Positions 1 through 5,687 of a DNA stretch of 9,172 bases are shown piece by piece (the stretch's first letter is position 1; each line of letters opens with the position of its first letter). The notes under the pieces were generated by a model. That model searched no databases and had not been told where the DNA came from. It saw nothing but the letters and a program-made list of their open reading frames with translations. Source of the DNA: Candidatus Methanoperedens sp. (GTDB lineage: Archaea; Halobacteriota; Methanosarcinia; Methanosarcinales; Methanoperedenaceae). The translations under genes and the position numbers were made by a program. The DNA is taken from assembly GCA_027460605.1 (NCBI GenBank), contig JAPZAN010000153.1, forward strand, positions 1-9,172. Reading direction: 5' to 3'.

Positions 1-584
1 AAAACCGCGTCCTCGGTGCCGGCAAGCGACCCGGTATCGGGATGCCACATCACATTGCCGATGAAATACACAATGGGAAATACGAGAAACGTCCCCATGA
101 TGTACCATGTCGAGACATACAGTTTTCGTTCGGTCCTTGCGAGTATGGTTTTAAAAATATTATATCCTATCAAGAGCAGCGTTGCCAGTATCGCCACATC
201 GATTATCCAGATATACTCGGCGTATTCCCTGGCATGCGTGTATCCCAGGGCAAGAAGGACGGTTCCAGAAGCAATAGCAAGGTTCCACAATAAAAAAGTG
301 ATATTCCCGAGTTTTTCGCTGTAGAGTTTTGTTCCGGAAATCCTGGGAATGATATAATATGCCGCTCCGATGAGCCCGGTTGAAAGAAAACCGAAAGCCA
401 CTCCGTTTACATGCATGGGGCGCACGCGGCCAAACGTCAGGATTGAGGTTTGCCCCAAAAACTCAGGTGCAAAAAATTTGATTGCAAGGATAAAACCGAA
501 TGACGTGAAAAGAATCAGCCAGAAAACCGAGGAGAGCAGGAAATTCTTTGCTGAACTATACTCCTTCCATTCCCTTTCACTCAT
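1..584 (-). CDS. Heme-copper (cbb3-type, CcoN-like) oxidase subunit I, N-terminal part
   Basis: This membrane protein starts at the ATG at 584-582 and is cut by the window edge after about 194 codons. The motif GRVRPMHVNGVAFGF (residues 52-66) matches the CcoN segment in which the histidine (H58 here) ligates the low-spin heme b. A later EYAEYIWIIDV stretch matches the cbb3 segment usually read as EYAEPEWYVDL. Hydrophobic segments lie near residues 15-38, 60-80, 95-112, 126-143 and 158-175. The family forms the catalytic subunit that passes electrons to O2 or, in NO reductases, to NO. The binuclear-centre histidines lie outside the window, so oxidase and NO reductase cannot be separated here; the cbb3 wording fits better. 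A TATA-like box sits about 23-32 nt upstream of the ATG, suggesting a leaderless or nearly leaderless transcript. Confidence 0.82.
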   Translation of the reverse strand, partial: MSEREWKEYSSAKNFLLSSVFWLILFTSFGFILAIKFFAPEFLGQTSILTFGRVRPMHVNGVAFGFLSTGLIGAAYYIIPRISGTKLYSEKLGNITFLLWNLAIASGTVLLALGYTHAREYAEYIWIIDVAILATLLLIGYNIFKTILARTERKLYVSTWYIMGTFLVFPIVYFIGNVMWHPDTGSLAGTEDAV

Positions 585-606
585 AAAATTTTAAACGCAC
601 TGGAAG

Positions 607-616
607 TTAATAAATC
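607..616 (-). promoter_or_regulatory. TATA-like box of the CcoN-like gene
   Basis: Read on the minus strand, GATTTATTAA follows a purine-rich A-tract that could serve as a BRE. It ends about 23 nt before the ATG at 584. With archaeal TATA-to-start spacing of about 25 nt, transcription would begin at or next to the start codon. Confidence 0.4.
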
Positions 617-741
617 TTTTTTTTGTTCCCGGCTTAACCAGAATGCCGTTATTTTCGCAGGTATATGGATTATAATCGGGCTGGCAGCTTATGAATATAA
701 CAAGAGGCGGGAGATTAGAACGCAGGCGGGAACATAATAAC

Positions 742-1638
742 CTACCAGCCGCGCGCCTGAAGCACTTCCTTCTCGGTCAAGCTCCTGATATCAATACCTT
801 TCATGGCGCCGCCAAGTCCCTTTGAAATCTCGGCAAGCACGGAAGGATTATCATAATTATTCACAGCCTCGACGATAGCAGAAGCCATCTTTTCCGGGTT
901 TTCAGCTTTGAATATCCCTGAACCGACAAAAACGCCATCTGCACCAAGACGCATCATCAATGCCGCATCAGCAGGCGTGGCAATGCCGCCGGCGGCGAAG
1001 TTCACCACAGGAAGCCGCTGCAATTTGGCGGTTTCTTTAACAAGCTCAATCGGGGCTTCGATTTTGCGCGCAACTGCGATCAGTTCTTCCTGGCTTTTAC
1101 CTTTAAGCTCCCTTATTGCGCCCATGATTGCGCGCATGTGCCTCACAGCCTCTTTCACATCGCCTGTTCCGGCTTCACCCTTTGTCCGTATCATCGCCGC
1201 GCCTTCGTTCATCCTACGAAGCGCCTCGCCTAAATCCCTTGCCCCGCATACAAAAGGTATAGTGAATCCGGTCTTGTCGATATGGAAGCTCTCATCCGCA
1301 GGCGTAAGCACCTCGGACTCATCCACCATGTCAACGCCAAGCGCCTCGAGGATTTCAGCCTCGACAAAATGCCCGATGCGCGCTTTTGCCATTACCGGTA
1401 TGGTAACAGAATCAATGATAGCCGCAATCACCTGCGGGTCAGCCATTCTTGCAACCCCGCCTGCCTTCCTGATATCGGCAGGTACTGCATGAAGCGCCAT
1501 CACAGCCACCGCGCCCGCTCTTTCCGCTATCAGGGCTTCCTCTGGCGTTGTGACGTCCATGATTACCCCGCCTTTTTGCATCTTCGCAAAACCGCGCTTT
1601 ATGAGTTCTGTGCCGTGTCTTAGATTTTCAAGCTGCAT
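742..1638 (-). CDS. pdxS: Pyridoxal 5'-phosphate synthase lyase subunit PdxS
   Basis: PdxS is the synthase subunit of the DXP-independent vitamin B6 pathway. It condenses ribose 5-phosphate, glyceraldehyde 3-phosphate and ammonia to PLP as a (beta/alpha)8 barrel, with ammonia supplied by the glutaminase PdxT. The 298 residues are full length for the family and end in the typical RGW. Visible active-site residues are D28 in GGVIMDV, K85 in PVMAKAR (first Schiff base) and K153 in IRTKGEAGTGDV (second Schiff base); the phosphate-binding GGIATPADAA and FVGSGIF loops are present. A GGAAG Shine-Dalgarno lies 11 nt before the ATG. The gene is 58 nt downstream of cofC on the same strand but has its own TATA-like box. 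No pdxT is in the window. The stop is TAG at the natural family end. Confidence 0.97.
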   Translation of the reverse strand: MQLENLRHGTELIKRGFAKMQKGGVIMDVTTPEEALIAERAGAVAVMALHAVPADIRKAGGVARMADPQVIAAIIDSVTIPVMAKARIGHFVEAEILEALGVDMVDESEVLTPADESFHIDKTGFTIPFVCGARDLGEALRRMNEGAAMIRTKGEAGTGDVKEAVRHMRAIMGAIRELKGKSQEELIAVARKIEAPIELVKETAKLQRLPVVNFAAGGIATPADAALMMRLGADGVFVGSGIFKAENPEKMASAIVEAVNNYDNPSVLAEISKGLGGAMKGIDIRSLTEKEVLQARGW

Positions 1639-1667
1639 AAATTGTTATTCTTCCTTATAATACAAGA

Positions 1668-1677
1668 TATTATACTT
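1668..1677 (-). promoter_or_regulatory. TATA-like box of pdxS
   Basis: The minus strand reads AAGTATAATAT about 30-39 nt before the pdxS ATG, within the 58-nt gap after cofC. It would allow pdxS transcription independent of cofC. A second AT-rich block (TATTATAA) lies slightly closer to the start, so the exact element is uncertain. Confidence 0.35.
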
Positions 1678-1696
1678 TGTGCCATTTATCTTTATC

Positions 1697-2341
1697 CTAT
1701 GAAGTTCCCCGTTTCACCCCGATGCGTCCATTATTTTCCATGATGCCAAACCCCAGGTTTTTAAGATAACGGAGCGCGTGCCCTTTCCCGTGAAGCAAAA
1801 CCTCGGCAAGGTCGGCGACCTCATCGATATCGGTGCTGAGGTTAAAAGAGTCAAAAACCAGGACATTAAGCACGTTTTTTGCTGCGATATCCACGTGTTT
1901 TAAGAAACTCGCGCCGTAATAATCAACGTGGAAACTGGAAGGTTCGCGGATGAACAAAGCATTGGTGCCACCCATCCTCCCCGGAACAATTACAAGGTCA
2001 GAAGAAGTGTTTACAATATCGCGGATGTTCTTTTTCGAAACAAGCGGAATATCAGCCATTATTATCAAAACCGGCTCGTTCATGGAATGATCTGACATTT
2101 TTTGCAGGTATTCATTCAGGGCTTCGTTTAAGCCTTTCTCAGTCAGAACCAGATTTGCCCCATTAACTTCAACGACAGCGGTGGATAAAATATCAACTAC
2201 AGAAAAGCACCCGGAGAAGAGCAAAGCTTCCGTGACGTCGTTCAGCATTGCCATTGCAAGCCCCTCGCGCTCTTTTTCGGAAAGCAGGGTTTTTAATCTT
2301 GATTTGGCGTTGTTTTTTTTGAATGGGATAACCGCCCTCAT
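1697..2341 (-). CDS. cofC: 2-phospho-L-lactate guanylyltransferase CofC
   Basis: CofC activates 2-phospho-L-lactate with GTP, giving lactyl-2-diphospho-5'-guanosine, the donor used by CofD to build coenzyme F420. The 214-residue protein resembles the methanosarcinal CofC family from end to end: an N-terminal MRAVIPFKKNNAKSRL nucleotide-binding segment, LIIMADIPLV with the metal-binding aspartate D97, VPGRMGGTNALFI near residues 119-131, a YYGASFLKH segment, and LSTDIDEVADLAEVLLHGKG near the C-terminus. A TATA-like element and a GGGG-type Shine-Dalgarno precede the ATG. F420 synthesis implies an F420-using archaeon, although CofC also occurs outside methanogens. The other F420 genes are not in this window. 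The stop is TAG. Confidence 0.93.
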   Translation of the reverse strand: MRAVIPFKKNNAKSRLKTLLSEKEREGLAMAMLNDVTEALLFSGCFSVVDILSTAVVEVNGANLVLTEKGLNEALNEYLQKMSDHSMNEPVLIIMADIPLVSKKNIRDIVNTSSDLVIVPGRMGGTNALFIREPSSFHVDYYGASFLKHVDIAAKNVLNVLVFDSFNLSTDIDEVADLAEVLLHGKGHALRYLKNLGFGIMENNGRIGVKRGTS

Positions 2342-2361
2342 ATCCCCTACAAGATAGGGTA

Positions 2362-2373
2362 TATCAATAAAAA
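2362..2373 (-). promoter_or_regulatory. TATA-like box of cofC
   Basis: The minus strand reads TTTATTGATATA, ending about 20 nt before the cofC ATG. It is the best TATA match in the region and implies a very short leader. Confidence 0.4.
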
Positions 2374-2467
2374 GCTTTGGAAACAGGTTTCAAGAAACAA
2401 CAAATCGGCAAACAGACCACTTTCAAACTTGTAAATGCGCCGCTGCTTCGGTGGCGCCTATCGCCTT

Positions 2468-2535
2468 TGGATGCGCGAGAAACGAGTGTGGATGCAGTCA
2501 TGGATATCGGATTCGAAAGGCATCTTTGTGGATGC
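2468..2535 (+). repeat. Three spaced copies of TGGATGC
   Basis: Copies lie at 2468-2474, 2489-2495 and 2529-2535. The last two extend to GTGGATGC. The first and third are followed by similar ends, GCGAG and TCGAG. They could be operator half-sites or chance. The third is also the right arm of a small hairpin with GCATC at 2520-2524. Confidence 0.3.
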
Positions 2536-2552
2536 TCGAGGGTTTGCATTTT

Positions 2553-2599
2553 TGTTTGTTCGCTTGTCTTCGATGATTCAATTCAGGCGCGAACAAACA
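2553..2599. repeat. 11-bp perfect inverted repeat
   Basis: The arms are TGTTTGTTCGC at 2553-2563 and GCGAACAAACA at 2589-2599, separated by 25 nt. The repeat ends 112 nt before the first gene of the AT-rich module. It could be an operator, a hairpin or a recombination-site remnant. No flanking direct repeat or copy at the far side of the module was seen. Confidence 0.45.
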
Positions 2600-2665
2600 C
2601 GATATTGTTATCGAAAGTCTTAATTATATTCAAATTAAATATGAACAAGAAAACTGCTAATAAAT

Positions 2666-2677
2666 AAAAATAATATA
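2666..2677 (+). promoter_or_regulatory. TATA-like box of the three-gene module
   Basis: AAAAATAATATA ends 34 nt before the ATG at 2712, leaving room for a short leader with an AGGT ribosome binding site at 2699-2702. The surrounding sequence is AT-rich throughout, so the call is weak. Confidence 0.3.
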
Positions 2678-2711
2678 GGGAAAAATATGGATGGTTGTAG
2701 GTAGATAATTA

Positions 2712-3248
2712 ATGCTGATTAATTCATCACTGAAAGATGTATTATTGGATTGTTCTATTGATAAATTCATTAAAAATGGCATTCCTGAAGAAGATGCAAA
2801 AGTTCTTCTCAAACACTTACATTACTGTATTGGCGATTTGAATTTCAAATTATTATTAAAAACTGATAATGTTTTTGGGAACAATACAACTCAAGGGTTT
2901 GAAGAGGGTAATATTTTATGCGATATTAATCCAACTGTCTTTGAGCCTGCTAGAAGAGTTGAAAATGGAGGAATTTGTCTTGCATTTCTCTTCTTTTCAA
3001 ATGCCTTATCTACTAAATCATGGATAGCTGTACCAAGACGTGGGGAGGGGTATGATTATACATGTGTTGACAAGCAAAATAAAAAAATAATAGTTGAAGC
3101 TGGTGCTAGAACGACCAAATATGGCGCCAGAAATGATTTATCTCTTAAGAGAGCTAGATTTAAACGTTTAGGGGTTAGAAAAGAGCCAACCTACATATCA
3201 TCGGTAGGATTTATGGAGGGAGAGCATATTGTCCACAGATTTAAATGA
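2712..3248 (+). CDS. Module gene 1: uncharacterised protein, possibly PD-(D/E)XK nuclease-like
   Basis: I do not recognise this 178-residue soluble protein as a named family. It has a helical N-terminal region (residues 7-50). The middle contains a hydrophobic helix (GICLAFLFFSNAL, 87-99), then a strand-turn-strand around YDYTCVDKQNKKIIVEAGAR (114-133) and a basic helix rich in R and K (139-152). The spacing of D115 and E129 on neighbouring predicted strands resembles the PD-(D/E)XK nuclease core. However, the usual ExK is here E129-A-G131, so a lysine would have to come from elsewhere (K136 or K146) or catalysis is lost. It opens an AT-rich operon, and its last 20 nt overlap the next gene. 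Codon use is much richer in A and T than in flanking pdxS or pyrG, which suggests horizontal acquisition. Existence as a gene is well supported; the nuclease idea is weak. Confidence 0.7.
   Translation: MLINSSLKDVLLDCSIDKFIKNGIPEEDAKVLLKHLHYCIGDLNFKLLLKTDNVFGNNTTQGFEEGNILCDINPTVFEPARRVENGGICLAFLFFSNALSTKSWIAVPRRGEGYDYTCVDKQNKKIIVEAGARTTKYGARNDLSLKRARFKRLGVRKEPTYISSVGFMEGEHIVHRFK
3215..3220 (+). promoter_or_regulatory. Ribosome binding site deciding the TTG start of module gene 2
   Basis: GGAGGG inside the end of gene 1 lies 8 nt before a TTG at 3229. This is the strongest Shine-Dalgarno sequence in the module. It supports the TTG start over the first in-frame ATG at 3310, which lacks a comparable site. 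Confidence 0.6.
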
Positions 3249-4167
3249 AGAAGATGATACAATCCTCAAATGCTCAGAAACCTCTTGGCGTGCAGTTACC
3301 ATTCATAAAATGACTGATGGAACTGAAAAGCGGAAGATGGCAAATGAACTTGGATATAACGCGGTAAAACTTATTCTAGAGCTTCTTCGTTCAGGTAATT
3401 CGGAAATTGCTATCGAGATTGGGATGGCCGCCATTCAAATGTTTTTTGACGGACATAATTATCATCAAGCAATTTCATGCATAGAAAGGTTGAGGGAACC
3501 ACTTGAAGATTCTCGACTTAAAGAAGATGTAATTGAGTACGAAACTTATTCCAAAGATGCGCTAAAAAGTTCAATCATAGAGACGGTGGATAACAGAATT
3601 GATATCCTTTATAGTTTAATTTGGGAAAATGGTTGTATGGGGACATCAGATGCAATCAAATTTTTTGAAAAGCGGACAAAATCAACAATTACTGAACCAA
3701 CTATTCTCTCATATTGTAAAGTACTAAAATTTGAACAAAGAATTATTTCTTTTGGAGGACCAACAGGACGACCTATAGAAATGTTCCCAAACAACTCAAT
3801 TTCTTTAAATAGAGAAGTATCCTATAATAAAAAGAACTTTTTTGAGGGGAACTTAATTGCTAAAAACAACCTATTCAAACCAAACTGGGATGTTCCTAAT
3901 AGAAAAAATACTCGAGTATATGAGATTGAGAATGGGAATGACCCTCGTGTTTTTGCGTTAATAGAACCTGGCGAATCAATTACTTCTAAATTTAAGCACT
4001 TAGGGGGAATTTCAAATATGTCCCACAAGTTAGGTGTCGAGGGAAAATTGCATCCCATAAAATCAATACCTGAATTTGGTTACGAGATTATTAAGAACAT
4101 TAATGATGCTGATTTTTTAACGGAATGTAAAGTAGTACCTATGGATTATAATGAGCCAATTGATTAA
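3229..4167 (+). CDS. Module gene 2: helical-repeat and winged-helix protein of unknown function
   Basis: This 312-residue protein starts at TTG, 20 nt before the end of gene 1. Residues about 35-115 are helical and resemble two or three TPR-like hairpins (ELGYNAVKLILELLRSGN, then a repeat around FFDGHNYHQAISCIERL). Residues about 122-187 look like a winged helix: an N-terminal helix RIDILYSLIWENG, a recognition-helix candidate TEPTILSYCKVLKFEQ, and a wing ISFGGPTGRPIEMFP. This suggests DNA binding. The C-terminal 120 residues are strand-rich with no motif I know. A weak PIP-box-like string, MAAIQMFF (66-73), lies within a predicted repeat helix and lacks the usual glutamine. That would matter only if gene 3 is a clamp. 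The 3' end overlaps gene 3 by 17 nt, indicating translational coupling. A regulator or an adaptor of the module are both possible. Confidence 0.7.
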   Translation: MSTDLNEEDDTILKCSETSWRAVTIHKMTDGTEKRKMANELGYNAVKLILELLRSGNSEIAIEIGMAAIQMFFDGHNYHQAISCIERLREPLEDSRLKEDVIEYETYSKDALKSSIIETVDNRIDILYSLIWENGCMGTSDAIKFFEKRTKSTITEPTILSYCKVLKFEQRIISFGGPTGRPIEMFPNNSISLNREVSYNKKNFFEGNLIAKNNLFKPNWDVPNRKNTRVYEIENGNDPRVFALIEPGESITSKFKHLGGISNMSHKLGVEGKLHPIKSIPEFGYEIIKNINDADFLTECKVVPMDYNEPID

Positions 4168-4924
4168 GAAGTTAAATATAAAACGAGCATACTTGGCCCG
4201 TTTGTACTCCTTATGCAGTTATTTCGCAGAAGATGATATCTCCATATCTATAGCGAATAATAATATAATTTTTGGAGGAATGAGCCCGATGTCTTCGTTT
4301 GAGTTTTTTATTCAAAAACCACCTAATAGGAGTTTATTTGAATTCGAAGATACGAACACTATAGAACGCCAAAATATTCAATTTACAGTTTCGAAAGATG
4401 ATTTTATTAAAATTCTAGCACCCTTCTCAAAAACAGGTGGATTAAAACAACCAAAAAAAGATTCAGATACGGTAACTTTGGAGGTCCGAACAACAGGGGT
4501 AATATTTCTTCAGAGTACACTTGACCATGAGAGCAATGAAATCAATATTAGGTTGGGAGAAGGTACTTGGAATAGTTTGCCGAATGAAGATTGGGAATTC
4601 TCAATCTCTCCAAAGATGCTTTCAGAATATATTCTCCGTATGGCTGCATCCGCAGGTACGAAGGTTAAATTTAGACAAGTATCCAATACTTTATGGATAG
4701 AAAGCGATGCAGGTAAAGAGAAGATTCCAATGGAATCATCCAAACCAAAAAATTGTCAAATAAATATTAGTAGAATTACGCTATTGAAGGTAAAAGCCCA
4801 ATTAAATGATTATGAAAATTGCAAAGTGGGTGTAAGAAATAATTTTATAATAATTGAAGGTGAGTGGGAGCAAGGAATTTGCAGATGGAAACTTGATGCA
4901 ATTCATGAATTTTCAAGTCCATAG
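4151..4924 (+). CDS. Module gene 3: divergent PCNA-like sliding-clamp candidate
   Basis: The 257 residues match PCNA length (about 245-260). Four beta-alpha-beta-type repeats are visible: about 11-56; 76-135 (FTVSKDDFIKILAPFSK then DTVTLEVRTTGVIFLQ); 150-195 (FSISPKMLSEYILRMAASAG then KVKFRQVSNTLWIESDAG); and 203-251 (INISRITLLKVKAQLND ending GICRWKLDAI). The last segment is laid out like the GYLRYYLAPKI end of archaeal PCNA, and NSLPNEDWEF (141-150) sits where the interdomain connector would be. PCNA trimers encircle DNA and tether polymerases, nucleases and ligases. Identity to housekeeping PCNA looks low, so this would be an accessory clamp rather than the replication clamp. It could instead be another beta-rich fold. 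It is the last gene of the operon, without a clear Shine-Dalgarno, so it is probably translated by coupling to gene 2. The stop is TAG. Confidence 0.62.
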   Translation: MSQLIKKLNIKRAYLARLYSLCSYFAEDDISISIANNNIIFGGMSPMSSFEFFIQKPPNRSLFEFEDTNTIERQNIQFTVSKDDFIKILAPFSKTGGLKQPKKDSDTVTLEVRTTGVIFLQSTLDHESNEINIRLGEGTWNSLPNEDWEFSISPKMLSEYILRMAASAGTKVKFRQVSNTLWIESDAGKEKIPMESSKPKNCQINISRITLLKVKAQLNDYENCKVGVRNNFIIIEGEWEQGICRWKLDAIHEFSSP

Positions 4925-4930
4925 AGTATA

Positions 4931-4961
4931 TTATTTTTGAACATTCTGATTCTCAGTTTTT
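4931..4961 (+). terminator. Possible T-tract terminator of the three-gene module
   Basis: Two T-runs follow the last module gene within 40 nt, TTATTTTTG and AGTTTTTGG. Archaeal termination often uses such runs without a hairpin, so this is suggestive only. Confidence 0.25.
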
Positions 4962-5125
4962 GGGAAGTTGTTCTGGATCCCATCGCCTTTTGGGAGCATG
5001 AAAATGAGAGCGTGAAAGCAGTCACCATAACCCGTACTTAATGATACACGGACTTGTTAGCGTTTTTGGCCTATAAAGCTCTCTCATCAGACGAGCAATT
5101 CTGCGTGACTCCAGCCGTTCATCCG

Positions 5126-5135
5126 CATTTATAAT
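5126..5135 (+). promoter_or_regulatory. TATA-like box of the lrp-aminotransferase operon
   Basis: ATTTATAATT lies about 70 nt before the lrp ATG and would give a leader of roughly 40-45 nt. A second AT-rich candidate (CTATTAAC) lies closer to the start. The 279-nt gap before lrp otherwise holds the module's 3' end and no supported gene. Confidence 0.35.
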
Positions 5136-5203
5136 TTCCTCTCGTTAAAAACAACGCAAAACCTATTAACCCATAAAGCATAGGAAAACGGCGAGGCACG
5201 ACA

Positions 5204-5683
5204 ATGAAAGAAATACTCGAGATACTGGAGAGCAATCCCAGAATAGCGCTTAAAGAAATTGCAGCCATGACAGGAAGCACAGAAGCAGCCGTCGCCTCAA
5301 AAATCAAAGATATGGAAAAAAAGGGTATAATACGGAAATATAAGACAGTCATAGATTGGGAGAAGGCTGGCGAAGAATACGTGTATGCCATCATCGAGCT
5401 AAAGGTCGCCCTGCGCTCAAGGACAGGCTACGATGCCATCGCAGAACGGATTGCGAAGTTCCCGGAAGTGAGGTCAGTCCGCCTCATTTCAGGAGACCAC
5501 GACCTCTCTCTTACTGTGCGCGGAAAGTCCATGAAAGAAGTAGCCTTTTTTGTAGCTGAAAAAATAGCCACCCTTGAACAGGTGCAGGGAACGGTAACGC
5601 ATTTTGTACTGCGCACATACAAGGAGGATGGAGATGTCCTATTCGAGAAAGAACGTTCAGAACGCCTTGCTGTATCCCCGTGA
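5204..5683 (+). CDS. Lrp/AsnC-family transcriptional regulator
   Basis: This 159-residue regulator has an N-terminal helix-turn-helix (about residues 3-48; NPRIALKEIAAMTGSTEAAV then SKIKDMEKKGIIRKYKTVID), typical of feast/famine proteins. A C-terminal RAM ligand-binding domain (about 60-140) carries the conserved turn LISGDHDLSLTV. Family members bind DNA as dimers or octamers and sense amino acids. The aminotransferase gene begins 4 nt after the stop, so regulator and enzyme probably form one operon and the regulator may control it in response to an amino acid. This pairing recurs in methanogen-type archaea from memory; I cannot verify it here. Length and composition look normal and nothing suggests damage, unlike its partner. 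The start has only a weak GGCGAGG-type ribosome site. Confidence 0.93.
   Translation: MKEILEILESNPRIALKEIAAMTGSTEAAVASKIKDMEKKGIIRKYKTVIDWEKAGEEYVYAIIELKVALRSRTGYDAIAERIAKFPEVRSVRLISGDHDLSLTVRGKSMKEVAFFVAEKIATLEQVQGTVTHFVLRTYKEDGDVLFEKERSERLAVSP
5622..5627 (+). promoter_or_regulatory. Strong Shine-Dalgarno inside lrp, pointing to an alternative aminotransferase start
   Basis: AGGAGG lies 6 nt before an ATG at 5634 in the aminotransferase frame and would add 18 residues. The ATG at 5688 fits the usual family N-terminus (MPGKFISEKVREIPPSGIRK) but has only a weak site. The sequence alone does not settle the choice. The motif may also reflect the lrp coding sequence. Confidence 0.35.
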
Positions 5684-5687
5684 AGTC

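Larger units (their letters stand above)
2342..2711. other. Intergenic region between cofC and the AT-rich module
   Basis: These 370 bases hold the cofC promoter at the left and a probable module promoter at the right. Between them I see no convincing gene. Open frames exist on both strands, but their translations have no recognisable domain, hydrophobic pattern or good ribosome binding site. Visible structure comprises a GC-rich potential hairpin at 2437-2457 (arms GCGCC and GGCGC), three copies of TGGATGC, and an 11-bp inverted repeat at 2553-2563 and 2589-2599. The base composition changes within it, from mixed on the left to AT-rich from about 2600. It therefore probably contains the boundary of the inserted module. 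Confidence 0.5.

Noticed and set aside
908..1492. Long plus-strand open frame opposite pdxS
   Set aside because: A shadow of the GC-biased pdxS codons; pdxS itself is fully conserved with its catalytic residues.
2505..2520. GGATTCGAAAGG, recalling a tRNA T-loop on the minus strand
   Set aside because: Flanking bases cannot form the 5-bp T stem or an acceptor stem, so no tRNA is supported.
2364..2549. Minus-strand 61-codon open frame upstream of cofC
   Set aside because: Overlaps the cofC promoter and the repeat region, and its translation is not protein-like.
2377..2667. Plus-strand 96-codon open frame in the cofC-module gap
   Set aside because: Starts inside the cofC promoter region, lacks a good ribosome site, and its composition (many C, R and mixed hydrophobics) shows no domain.
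5022..5144. Minus-strand open stretch of about 40 codons (charged, ending LTSPCIIKYGLW) before lrp
   Set aside because: No start codon at its upstream end, overlaps the lrp promoter region, and no recognisable family; probably chance.
2400..5200. Search by eye for a CRISPR array, insertion-sequence ends or direct repeats flanking the AT-rich module
   Set aside because: No regularly spaced repeats, transposase or matching flanking direct repeats were seen, so the mechanism of acquisition remains unknown.
5604..5687. Extended aminotransferase start at the TTG at 5604
   Set aside because: Lies deep within lrp without a ribosome site, and the extra residues do not resemble the family; 5688 (or possibly 5634) is better.
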